Of a DNA stretch of 35,448 nucleotides, positions 25,049 through 33,499 are shown one piece after another (position 1 is the stretch's first letter; each line of letters opens with the position of its first letter). The notes beneath the pieces are model-generated. The model was not told the DNA's origin, did not search any database, and saw nothing but the letters and a program-made list of their open reading frames with translations. Source of the stretch: Acidobacteriota bacterium (lineage in GTDB: Bacteria; Acidobacteriota; Polarisedimenticolia; J045). The stretch lies in NCBI GenBank assembly GCA_003695625.1, contig RFIB01000138.1, positions 1 to 35,448 of the forward strand, written 5' to 3'. The position numbers and the translations under genes are program-made.

Positions 25049-28000
25049 GTGCGCAGCCGATTCCAGATCAGCCTCGCAGTGGTCGTCCTTTTCCTCGGAA
25101 CCGCCCTCGCGGCTCCGCTCAGGCATGTTCGAACCGAAACGGATGTGAACTGGGTCTCCGGCGGGGCCAGCGGCCTGAGCAAGAACGGGCTGGGCGTCAT
25201 CCGCCTGTCCGGTATCAACGGTCCGGTCAGAAGGGCCTTTCTCTACTGGCACGGAATCGACCTCGTCAGGAATGGAGGCGACGGCGTCTACGACAACGAG
25301 GTGGTGACCGTGAACGGCTTTCCCGTCCGCGGCGTGCCGATCGGTGACGGGCCGACCAATCTGTGGGGTGAGGGATCCAGCCGCGCGTTCCGGGCCGACA
25401 TCACCACGAGTGTCTTCGGGGACGGCGACTACGTCATCGCCGGGCTCTCGGCCAAGCCGGGCCACAGTGCCAACGGCGTGTCGATGGTCGTCCTCTTCGA
25501 CGACAGGAATCCGGCCAACAACAGGAACCTCGCCTTCTTCGAGGGCAACGACTCCAACTTCGCCGAGGGCTTCCCGGGCGAGACGGACGGGTGGTCCGCA
25601 CTGCTCGAACCGGTCATCTGGTGGGGCGGCCGGGTGCGGGTCCAGCTCCACGTGGCCGACGGGCAGACTCTTTCCGACGACGCGATCACGTTCGACACGG
25701 GCGAGGGCTCGCGGACATTCCCCGACAGCCTCTTCCGGTTCGACGGGAAGTCGGTGCCGCACTTCGGCGGCAGTCGAACCGGATCCGTGAGCGGAGAGAG
25801 CAACCTGTGGGACATCCACAACTACGCGATCACGTCGGTGATGGGAGACCGCCGTGGCAGACGGTCGGTCCGCCTGAGCGGCCAGGCACCGCGATTCGAC
25901 GGCCTGGCGCTCGTGCTGGCGCTGGTCGAGACGGAAGTGCAGTCCGGGATCGACAGCGTCGAGTTCACGCAGGCGATCCAGGAATGGCAGACTCTGGGCG
26001 ACCTCAAGGCCGGCCTCGATCCGGACCGGGAGCCCCCCGTCCCGCTCGTTGCCGGAAAGCCCATGGCGGTCCGCGTCTACTTCAAGGAGGTGTCGTCGCC
26101 CCGCCGTCTGCAGGCACAGTTCGAGATTCCGGGTGTCACGGTCCAGCACAGGCCAGTGGTCCTGATGCCGAACTGTTCGCCCGACGACCAGCGTCGCGAG
26201 CGCAAGGGCTGCAGGAGCACGACGTTCTACCTGAACGCTCCGCCGGGCACGTGGGACGCCACTATCACGATATCGGATGCCTTCTTCCGAGTGATCGAGG
26301 AACATCGGTTCCCTCTCTCCAGCCGCGATGCGGACGAGCTGGTATTGCGATCCGTGGCGGTCTGCGACTCGCGAGACCCGTCGGGCACGTGGAAGTGCGC
26401 CCCCCGCGACCGGCTCGATCACATCATCGACTTCCTGGCGAAGACCGCTCCGACGGCACGCGTGCGCGTCAGCGACTCGGGGCATACGGTGCGGCGAGAC
26501 GTCAGGCGCTACGACGCGGACGGCGACGGCACGCTGAGCCCTGGCGAGATGGATCCCTGGTGGACGGACACGGTCTCCGAGATCGGCGACCTGTACGGCT
26601 ACTGGGACCGGTTCCTCGGCCGCGCAGGGATCCAGCGCTACTACTACGGCATGATCCGCGCGAACCTGCCCGGCGGCACCGGCGGGATGGCCGACGGCAT
26701 TCCGAGCCGCGGTGCCGCCAGCCGGATCAGCGCGTTCCGGCTCGGCCGGCAGACGCACGACGAGATCGTGGCGCACGAGACCGGGCACATGCTCGGACGC
26801 CGGCACACCGGGACCGCGCAGCCCCAGGCGGCGTCGAGTCCACCCGGGTGCTACTCGCTGGCTGCGGATTCGAAGACCGACTGGCCGTGGGCGGACAACC
26901 TGATCAGGTCCGGGTTGGCGACTCTCGAGGTCGGGTACGACGTGGTCGCGAGAAAGGCGATCGCGCCCGAGACGCACTTCGACTGGATGAGCTACTGCAC
27001 GCCGCGCTGGGTCTCTCCGTACTCGTACCGCCGCGCGATGGAGGCGCTGGGCGCCGGCGAGGCGCCGGCGCGGCCCGGCGAGGACGGGACGTTCTGGCTT
27101 GTCGGAGGCACGATCCGCGAGTCGGGTGTCGAATTCGCGCCGCTGTTCACCCGCGCGGGAATCGGCCCGGCGGATGCGGGGGCGGGCACGCACCGGATCG
27201 AGGTGCGCGACGCCGGAGATCTCGTGCTGGTCACCCGTCGGTTCACGCCCCGGGAGGTCCAGGCGGAGGATCCCGAGCGCGAGATCGTTGGTCCGCCGCG
27301 GTTCTTCGAACTCGTTCCCGTCCGGCCCGGAGCGGTCCGGCTCGTCGTCCTCGATGACGCGGGAGTCGAGATCGGTTCGCTTCCCCTCGAAGGGACGGCG
27401 CCGACGGTCGCCGTGCTCTCGCCCGCCACCGGGGATTCCTGGGACGCGGTCCACGAGATCCGCTGGTCGATCGACGACCCGGACAGCGCCGACCACTGGA
27501 GCCGGATCGAGTACTCGCACGACGATGGCGTGACCTGGTCGAGCCTGGCGACGATCGGGAACGAGACGAGCCTGCGCGTGGACTCGGCAGCGCTTGCGGG
27601 AAGCACCGGGTCCGGCCGGGTGCGCGTTCTCGTCTCGGACGGCGTCAACACGGGCGAGGCGATCTCCGGTCCGTTCTCCGTGGCCCGCAAGCTGCCCTCG
27701 ATCGAGATCGTGGCGCCGCAACCCGGCATGGCCTTCGCGGACGGCGATCTCGTCCAGTTGCGCGCGATCGCGTTCGATGCCGATGACGGATTCCTCGACG
27801 GCGCGTCGGTCGTGTGGACCTCGGATCTCGCCGGGGAGATCGGGACGGGCGCGCAACTCTCGATGACGACCCTCGAGCCCGGGGTTCACGAGATCACGGC
27901 CACCGCGACGGACGGCGACGGCCAGTCCGCGAGGGCGGCGGTGCGCGTTGCCGTTGCGTCCGCCGCACCGACCGTCACGGTGGAACTCGCGCCCGCGACG

Positions 28001-29122
28001 CCGGAACCGTTCTCGTGCGTCGATGTCACGATCGATGCCCGGTCGGCGGACGAGGTCGGCCTGGACCGCGTCGAGTACAGCCTCGACGGCGGGATCAGCT
28101 ACATGCCGCTCGCCGCGGACCGGCTGCCCGCGCGGTTCACGATTCCCGGTCAGGGCGTGATCGAGATCGTGGCGCGTGCCTACGACACGGCGGGCCAGCT
28201 CGCCGCGACGGAAGAGCAGGTGTTCATCGAGACACCGTGCGTGCAGGACAACGTCGCTCCCACGGCCGTCGCGCGGACCGGCGGCGAGGTCGAATGCGAG
28301 GACGGGGCGGGACGCGTGACTGCCGACGGCAGCGGCTCCTTCGATCCGGACGGTGACGAGCTGACCTGCTCATGGTCGTCAGGGTCGTGCAGCTTCGCGG
28401 ACCCCGCGGCCTGCACGACGGAGGCACGGTGTCCGCTCGGCGAGAGCGAGGTTTCCCTGACGGTGTCGGACGGCACGCTGGAGTCCGCACCGGATGTCGC
28501 GGCGGTCCGGGTGGTGGACACGCAGCCCCCTGCGGGCAGGATCGTATTCCCGGAAGACGGCGCCTGCCTGCATGGGCCGGTGACCGTGCTGGACGACTTC
28601 ACGGACCGGTGTGAGCCCGACCTCGCCCGCCGCTACGAGCCCCCGGGAGGTCCCGTCTACGACAGCGAGGGCCCGTTCGAGGTCACTCTCGTTGTCAGCG
28701 ACAGCGCAGGCAACACGTCGTCGGCGATGACGGGATTCACCATCGACGACACGCCGCCGGTCGTCAGGCTCGTTCCCCCCGTCAGCACGCAGACGGTACC
28801 GCGCACGGATCCGATCTCCGCGTACCTGGCGACGTCGGATGCCGATGCGGCGCCGGGTGGCGTGGTCGGCGAGCGGATCCTGGTCGACGACTGCGTGGCG
28901 CTTGACGGGGCGACCTGGGGCGATGGCGACGGCCTGCTCACCGACGAGACGATCGACGTGCCGGCAGGGCTGCTCTGTCTCGCATACGAGGCGTGCGGGC
29001 TGACACGGTTCGTCAACCCCGTCGTCACGGGCGAGGCCCGGGACTGCGCGGGCAACATCGGCCGTGCGAGCGTGCCGGTTCCCGGCGCCTACGTGATCGA
29101 TCCCTCGGCGTGCCCGCAGTAG
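25049..29122 (+). CDS. secreted metzincin-like metalloprotease with EF-hand loop and Ig/PKD-like array
   Basis: The 1357-residue protein starts with a signal peptide (FQISLAVVVLFLGTALAAP). Residues ~25-300 are beta-rich (AFLYWHGIDLV, VVLFDDRNPANNRNLAFFEG), like N-terminal sandwich domains of large secreted proteins. SVEFTQAIQEW with PLVAGKPMAVRVYF (~310-350) is a module often placed before metzincin domains. DADGDGTLSPGE (489-500) is a canonical EF-hand calcium loop. The zinc site is H576-E577-TG-H580-MLGRR-H586, and DWMSYC with M647 is the Met-turn, so the protease should be active. From ~residue 780 several Ig/PKD-like domains follow to a Cys-containing end; no sorting signal is seen. GTG 25049 precedes the signal peptide and has GGAGG nine bases upstream; a TTG at 24950 is rejected. 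AGA/AGG codons are more common than in neighbours. Substrate unknown. Confidence 0.9.
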   Translation: MRSRFQISLAVVVLFLGTALAAPLRHVRTETDVNWVSGGASGLSKNGLGVIRLSGINGPVRRAFLYWHGIDLVRNGGDGVYDNEVVTVNGFPVRGVPIGDGPTNLWGEGSSRAFRADITTSVFGDGDYVIAGLSAKPGHSANGVSMVVLFDDRNPANNRNLAFFEGNDSNFAEGFPGETDGWSALLEPVIWWGGRVRVQLHVADGQTLSDDAITFDTGEGSRTFPDSLFRFDGKSVPHFGGSRTGSVSGESNLWDIHNYAITSVMGDRRGRRSVRLSGQAPRFDGLALVLALVETEVQSGIDSVEFTQAIQEWQTLGDLKAGLDPDREPPVPLVAGKPMAVRVYFKEVSSPRRLQAQFEIPGVTVQHRPVVLMPNCSPDDQRRERKGCRSTTFYLNAPPGTWDATITISDAFFRVIEEHRFPLSSRDADELVLRSVAVCDSRDPSGTWKCAPRDRLDHIIDFLAKTAPTARVRVSDSGHTVRRDVRRYDADGDGTLSPGEMDPWWTDTVSEIGDLYGYWDRFLGRAGIQRYYYGMIRANLPGGTGGMADGIPSRGAASRISAFRLGRQTHDEIVAHETGHMLGRRHTGTAQPQAASSPPGCYSLAADSKTDWPWADNLIRSGLATLEVGYDVVARKAIAPETHFDWMSYCTPRWVSPYSYRRAMEALGAGEAPARPGEDGTFWLVGGTIRESGVEFAPLFTRAGIGPADAGAGTHRIEVRDAGDLVLVTRRFTPREVQAEDPEREIVGPPRFFELVPVRPGAVRLVVLDDAGVEIGSLPLEGTAPTVAVLSPATGDSWDAVHEIRWSIDDPDSADHWSRIEYSHDDGVTWSSLATIGNETSLRVDSAALAGSTGSGRVRVLVSDGVNTGEAISGPFSVARKLPSIEIVAPQPGMAFADGDLVQLRAIAFDADDGFLDGASVVWTSDLAGEIGTGAQLSMTTLEPGVHEITATATDGDGQSARAAVRVAVASAAPTVTVELAPATPEPFSCVDVTIDARSADEVGLDRVEYSLDGGISYMPLAADRLPARFTIPGQGVIEIVARAYDTAGQLAATEEQVFIETPCVQDNVAPTAVARTGGEVECEDGAGRVTADGSGSFDPDGDELTCSWSSGSCSFADPAACTTEARCPLGESEVSLTVSDGTLESAPDVAAVRVVDTQPPAGRIVFPEDGACLHGPVTVLDDFTDRCEPDLARRYEPPGGPVYDSEGPFEVTLVVSDSAGNTSSAMTGFTIDDTPPVVRLVPPVSTQTVPRTDPISAYLATSDADAAPGGVVGERILVDDCVALDGATWGDGDGLLTDETIDVPAGLLCLAYEACGLTRFVNPVVTGEARDCAGNIGRASVPVPGAYVIDPSACPQ

Positions 29123-29125
29123 CCG

Positions 29126-32100
29126 TCACGATCCGCCGAGCACGACGCGCGCGGGTGCGGCGGGGGTCGTCACGGCGGAGCCGGACCAGCGGCGACCGTC
29201 GGCGGCGGTGACCTCGACCTGCCAGCTTCCCGCGGGCAGCGTCTCGGCGCGCGCGCGGCCGCCGGCCACGCGCCAGCCCGGCCGCGCGCTGCCCGACCAG
29301 GTGAGCCGGTACCACGGGCGCCCGCTCGCGTCGCGGAGCGTCATCTCCGCGCTGGCCGACGAGTCCGCCAGCTCGGGCACCTCGACCTCGAGCACCGTCG
29401 GCGCTCCGAGCGCGATAGGAATCGGCCCGCCCGGCGCCTGCGCGTCGAGCCGCGTCGTCGCCGTGCCGAAGGCTCCGACGACGACCGCCACCGCCCCGGC
29501 GGGCACCGAGCCGAGACGCACGCGTCCGCTTTCGCCGGTTCCCCAGCGCCCGGAGACGATGCTGCGTCCCGCCGGATCGAGCACGTCGACGAGCACCTCG
29601 GACGGCGGCGCGCCGGTCGGTCCGGTGACCGCGAGGGTCAGCCCGGCGGTCGGCGTCAGCCGCAGTGTCGTCTCGCGCGCGTCGCCGCCGGGGGAGACGT
29701 CGACCAGCGTCGATTCGGCGGCGTAGCCGTCGAGGTTCGCCGTCACCCGGTACGTGCCCTCGCCGACCGGTCCGATCTCGAACCGCCCGTCGAGATCGGT
29801 GCGTCCCGAGACGACGTTGCGCGATCCCTCGCCGGCGGACAGCGGCTCGGCGCGCACCGCGGCGCCCGACAGCGGCTCGCCGCTGTCCGCGTCGACGCAG
29901 CGCCCCGCGATCACCCCGGTCGGGATCTCGATCGTCACGTCGCGGTCCGCGTCGAGCGCCACCGTCTCGCTCCACGCCAGGCCGGTGCGCAGGTCGTTGA
30001 TGCCGACCTCGTACGAGCCGGCAGCGAGACCCTCGAAGCGGAACCGTCCCTCCGCATCCGTCGTCGACCGCGCGCCGCCGCTGACGTCGAGGCCGCGAAG
30101 GAACGCCATGGCGTCGGCGACGGGGCGTCCGGCGTGCAGCACCTGCCCGGTCAGGGCCAGTCCCGCCTCGAAGACGAGGTCCGCACGGGCCTCCGCTCCC
30201 GGCGCCACCTCGACCCGGGCCCGCGCGACACGGCCGCTCTCCGGCTCGGTCGCGCGCAGCGTCCACGGTCCCGGAGTCGCGTTCTCGATCCGGAACGATC
30301 CGTCGCGCGCGACGAGCGGCGAGCGCCAGTCGCCGCCGTCCTCCGGCGCGGCGAACAGCTCGACCCGGCCGAGCGCGGTCTCGTCGAGACCGGTGATCGC
30401 GCCGGCGATCGTGCCGCCCTGCGGGATCACCAGCTCGATCCCGGCGGGCGGCGCCTCCTCGCCGACCTCGAGCGGCACCGGCTCGCTCGAGGGCAGCCCG
30501 TCGCCGCCGGCGCGCGCCTCCCACGAGCCGGGCGGCACGTCGTCGATCGCGAACCGCCCCGCCGCGTCGCTCGTCGCGCTGGGCCCGCCCCAGCCGCGGC
30601 CCGCCGGGCTCAGCCGCACGTGCACACCCGGAACCGGCGCGCCGGTCGTGTCGACCACGCGCCCGGTCACCCGCTGGCCGCCCTCGAGGACGAAGTCGAC
30701 GCGGTTGAGTCCCGGCTCGAGGTCGACGTCGCGCACGGTGCGCAGCCCCGCGTCGTCGCGCGCCTCGAGCGACACCGGCCCCGGCTCGAGTCCGGAAAGC
30801 ACGAACGCGCCGTCGCCGTCGGTCGGTGCGGCGGTGCGCGCCGGACCGCGAACGGTCTCCCCGCCGGCGACGGGACCGACCCACACGCCGATCGCCGGCG
30901 AGCCGTCGGGCCGCGTCACGTGTCCGGTGACCGTCGCCGCCGGCTCGAGCGGGAGCACGACGTCCTCGAGGTCCTCGCCTTCGGTGACGGTGAACTCGCG
31001 CGTCGCCGACCTGAAGTCGGTCGCCTGCGCGGAGAGCTGGATCTTTCCCGGCTCGACGCCCTCGAAGCGGAACGCGCCGTCCTGGTCGGTGCGCGTGTCC
31101 TCGGCCATCTGGATCACCGCCGAGAAGCCGCCGCGCATCACCGCACGCCGGCGCTCGAGCATCACGGTGGCGTCGGCCACCGGACGGCCCTCCGGATCGA
31201 GCACGCGCCCGCTGACCGTCGACGCGGCGACGAGCCGGATCTCGAGCGGCTCGGGGCGGGGGATCCCGACCCGCGGCAGGCTCGCGTCGACGTAGCCGCG
31301 CCGCGTGACCTCGACGTCGACCGGCCGGCCGGGAGCAAGGTCGGCGACGGTGAACCAGCCGTCCGGTCCGGTCACCGCGTCGGGCGGCGTCCGCTCGCCG
31401 CCGCCGAACAGGCGCATCGCACCGCGCCGCGGTCCGCGCTCGGGCTCGAGCACGCGCACCTCGGCGCCGTCGACCGGTGCGCCGGTCTCGTCGAGCACCA
31501 CTCCGGCGAGCGTCTCGCCCGGCGCGAGCACGACGTCGCCCGCCTCGACGACCGCGTCGCCCTCCGCGACATCGAGCCCCTCGACCGTCGCGCGGGCGAA
31601 TCCGCTCGCGGCGATCGACAGCCGCCAGCGTCCGGGGGAGAGCGAGTCGACGACGAACGTCCCGTCGGTGGCGGAGATCGTCTCCAGCGGCTCGGGCGCG
31701 GCGCCGGCGAGCATCCGCACCACCATGCCGCGGCGGCGTTCGCCGCGCGGTTCGACCGTCGCGCGTACCAGCGCGCCCGCGACGGGTCGTCCCTGGTCGT
31801 CGAGCACGCGGCCCGCGATGCGGGCGCCGCGCTCGAGCACGACGCGCATGCCGTCGGTGGTGCGCCGCGGCTCGAGGCGCGGTGCCGGCCGCCGTGTCCG
31901 CGCAAACCCGGGCGCCGTGGCAATCAGGTCCCACGACGCGCGCGGGTCGAGCGGCCCGAGCCGGAACCCGCCGTCGGCGCCGCTCTCCGCGCGGTTGTCC
32001 GGCGAGCGCGCGGCGCCGATCGTGATCCGGAACGATCCCGGAACGGGGCGCGGCGTCGCGGTCAGCAGCGCCCCCGCGACCGGACGGCCGTCCGCATCGA

Positions 32101-33328
32101 CGACCCGGCCCGCGACGAACGCGCCGGGATGAAGCGCGATCGTCGGTGGCGGCAGGCGCTCGTCGCCGACGGTGGCGAGCGTCTCGTTGCCCGGGCGCAC
32201 GTACCCGGCCGCCACGGCGTTCAGGCGCACCCCGCCGGGCTCGAGCCCCTCGATCACGAACCGTCCATCCCCGCCGGTCCGGGCGACGCGCGTGAGATCC
32301 TCCCCCGGCCAGACGGCCGCGCCGGCGATCGGCGCGCCGGTCGACGCGTCGATCACGCGTCCGACGAGACGCGCCGCGCGCGGGAGAGCGAGCGTCAGGG
32401 GCGGCGCCGGGCGCTTTCCGCCGGCGGCCGCGGACTCGGGATCGGCCGGCCGGATCCGCCGGCGCGCCGTCACGCCGCGGGCGTCGAGCGCGATCAGCGA
32501 GAACGGTCCGCCTCCTGCCGGCACGGTCAGTTCCGTCGTGCCGTCCTCGGCGGTCACACCGAGCGGGATGCTCTCGCCGCGTTCCTCCCCGCCGGCAAGC
32601 AGCACCGCGCGCGCGGCCGGTGCACCCGCCGCGTCCACGACCTGCACGCGGACATGCGGGCCCGCGTCCACGGCGACACGGAGGCCGGTGCCGCGCAGCG
32701 GTCCGACCCGCACCCACGGCCCGTCCGGCAGCGCGGCGACGACAGACACGCGCGTGCCCGCGGGGCGCGCGAGCGCCGCCCGTCCGTCCGGACCGGTCCA
32801 TGCCGATTCGGGGTGCGGTCGCCAGTCGCTGCGGCGGCCGAAGATCCGGCGCCGCGCCCGTTCGACCTCCAGGCGGACCCACGCCCCCGCCACCGGAGCG
32901 CCGGACCGGTCGACCACCGAGACGACGACGCTCTCGGCGCGCTCGAGCGTCGCCGTCGGGAGCAGCCGGTCGCCGGCGAGCGGCTCGACCGGCAGCTCGA
33001 GCGTGGCGAACCCCTCCGCGCGGACACGGGCGACGAACGGCCCCGCGTCCGGGGCCTCGACGGCGTACGTCCCGTCCTTTCCGCTCGGCGCCGCGGCGAT
33101 CGCCGACGCCCCCGGGGCATCGGGGCCGGCGAGCACCCGCAGCGCCTCGTCGTAGGGAGCCGCCGGGCGCAGCAGCTCGACGCGCGCGCCGGCGACGGGC
33201 CTGCCGGCCTGGTCCACGACCCGGCCCGAGAGCAGCGGACCGGCCGTGGCGGGGGCGGCCGCGGAGCCGGCCACGGCGATCGCGACGATCGCGAGCAGCG
33301 TGGGGCGGGACGGGGCACGACGCGACAT
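29126..33328 (-). CDS. giant secreted protein of ~13 carboxypeptidase-regulatory-like repeats
   Basis: The 1400-residue protein has a signal peptide (LLAIVAIAVAGSAAAPATA) and then repeats a ~90-residue beta-sandwich. Each begins with a phrase like SGRVVDQAGRPVAGARVEL and ends with a line like DGRFVIEGLEPGGVRL. I can read about 13 copies (among them AGRVVDADGRPVAGA, AGRVLDDQGRPVAGA, TGRVVDTTGAPVPG, AGRCVDADSGEPLSGA). Such CarboxypepD_reg/Cna-B-like domains usually serve as stalks, adhesins or carbohydrate-binding modules, and here no catalytic domain accompanies them. No membrane anchor, sortase motif or secretion-specific C-terminal domain is visible, so release or loose surface attachment is likely. 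ATG 33328 has GGGAGG about five bases upstream. It meets the metalloprotease tail to tail with 3 bases between stops and diverges from the DUF1028 gene. Repeats have drifted at DNA level. Confidence 0.9.
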   Translation of the reverse strand: MSRRAPSRPTLLAIVAIAVAGSAAAPATAGPLLSGRVVDQAGRPVAGARVELLRPAAPYDEALRVLAGPDAPGASAIAAAPSGKDGTYAVEAPDAGPFVARVRAEGFATLELPVEPLAGDRLLPTATLERAESVVVSVVDRSGAPVAGAWVRLEVERARRRIFGRRSDWRPHPESAWTGPDGRAALARPAGTRVSVVAALPDGPWVRVGPLRGTGLRVAVDAGPHVRVQVVDAAGAPAARAVLLAGGEERGESIPLGVTAEDGTTELTVPAGGGPFSLIALDARGVTARRRIRPADPESAAAGGKRPAPPLTLALPRAARLVGRVIDASTGAPIAGAAVWPGEDLTRVARTGGDGRFVIEGLEPGGVRLNAVAAGYVRPGNETLATVGDERLPPPTIALHPGAFVAGRVVDADGRPVAGALLTATPRPVPGSFRITIGAARSPDNRAESGADGGFRLGPLDPRASWDLIATAPGFARTRRPAPRLEPRRTTDGMRVVLERGARIAGRVLDDQGRPVAGALVRATVEPRGERRRGMVVRMLAGAAPEPLETISATDGTFVVDSLSPGRWRLSIAASGFARATVEGLDVAEGDAVVEAGDVVLAPGETLAGVVLDETGAPVDGAEVRVLEPERGPRRGAMRLFGGGERTPPDAVTGPDGWFTVADLAPGRPVDVEVTRRGYVDASLPRVGIPRPEPLEIRLVAASTVSGRVLDPEGRPVADATVMLERRRAVMRGGFSAVIQMAEDTRTDQDGAFRFEGVEPGKIQLSAQATDFRSATREFTVTEGEDLEDVVLPLEPAATVTGHVTRPDGSPAIGVWVGPVAGGETVRGPARTAAPTDGDGAFVLSGLEPGPVSLEARDDAGLRTVRDVDLEPGLNRVDFVLEGGQRVTGRVVDTTGAPVPGVHVRLSPAGRGWGGPSATSDAAGRFAIDDVPPGSWEARAGGDGLPSSEPVPLEVGEEAPPAGIELVIPQGGTIAGAITGLDETALGRVELFAAPEDGGDWRSPLVARDGSFRIENATPGPWTLRATEPESGRVARARVEVAPGAEARADLVFEAGLALTGQVLHAGRPVADAMAFLRGLDVSGGARSTTDAEGRFRFEGLAAGSYEVGINDLRTGLAWSETVALDADRDVTIEIPTGVIAGRCVDADSGEPLSGAAVRAEPLSAGEGSRNVVSGRTDLDGRFEIGPVGEGTYRVTANLDGYAAESTLVDVSPGGDARETTLRLTPTAGLTLAVTGPTGAPPSEVLVDVLDPAGRSIVSGRWGTGESGRVRLGSVPAGAVAVVVGAFGTATTRLDAQAPGGPIPIALGAPTVLEVEVPELADSSASAEMTLRDASGRPWYRLTWSGSARPGWRVAGGRARAETLPAGSWQVEVTAADGRRWSGSAVTTPAAPARVVLGGS

Positions 33329-33415
33329 CTCGACCTCCCGGAGCGTCCGGCGCGGTGCGAACCGGCGCCTCGCTTCCAGCCTAACCCCGGAGGCGGCCGA
33401 CGGTTCCCGGGACGT

Positions 33416-33424
33416 TGATAGACT
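33416..33424 (+). promoter_or_regulatory. extended -10 element (TGA-TAGACT) upstream of DUF1028 gene
   Basis: TGATAGACT gives a TGn extension plus a 4-of-6 -10 hexamer, 75 bases before ATG 33500. The same TGn architecture occurs at 8972. The opposite strand has TTAGGCT near 33380, a possible -10 for the divergent repeat protein. Confidence 0.35.
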
Positions 33425-33499
33425 CGGCTGGCCCCGGCTCGCCGCGCCGCGTGCAGGCGCGGCAGGCGGGAGTGCGGTGCACGGCAAGGAGGCCCGACG

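Noticed and set aside
29025-32882. Very long alternative minus-strand frame opposite and beside the repeat protein
   Set aside because: It is Arg/Gly/Ala-rich without repeats or signal peptide, while the frame ending at 29126 has clear repeating domains and a ribosome site.
29126-33328. DNA-level tandem repeat array or recombination hot spot
   Set aside because: Repeats are evident in protein but I see no long identical DNA copies; the units have diverged.
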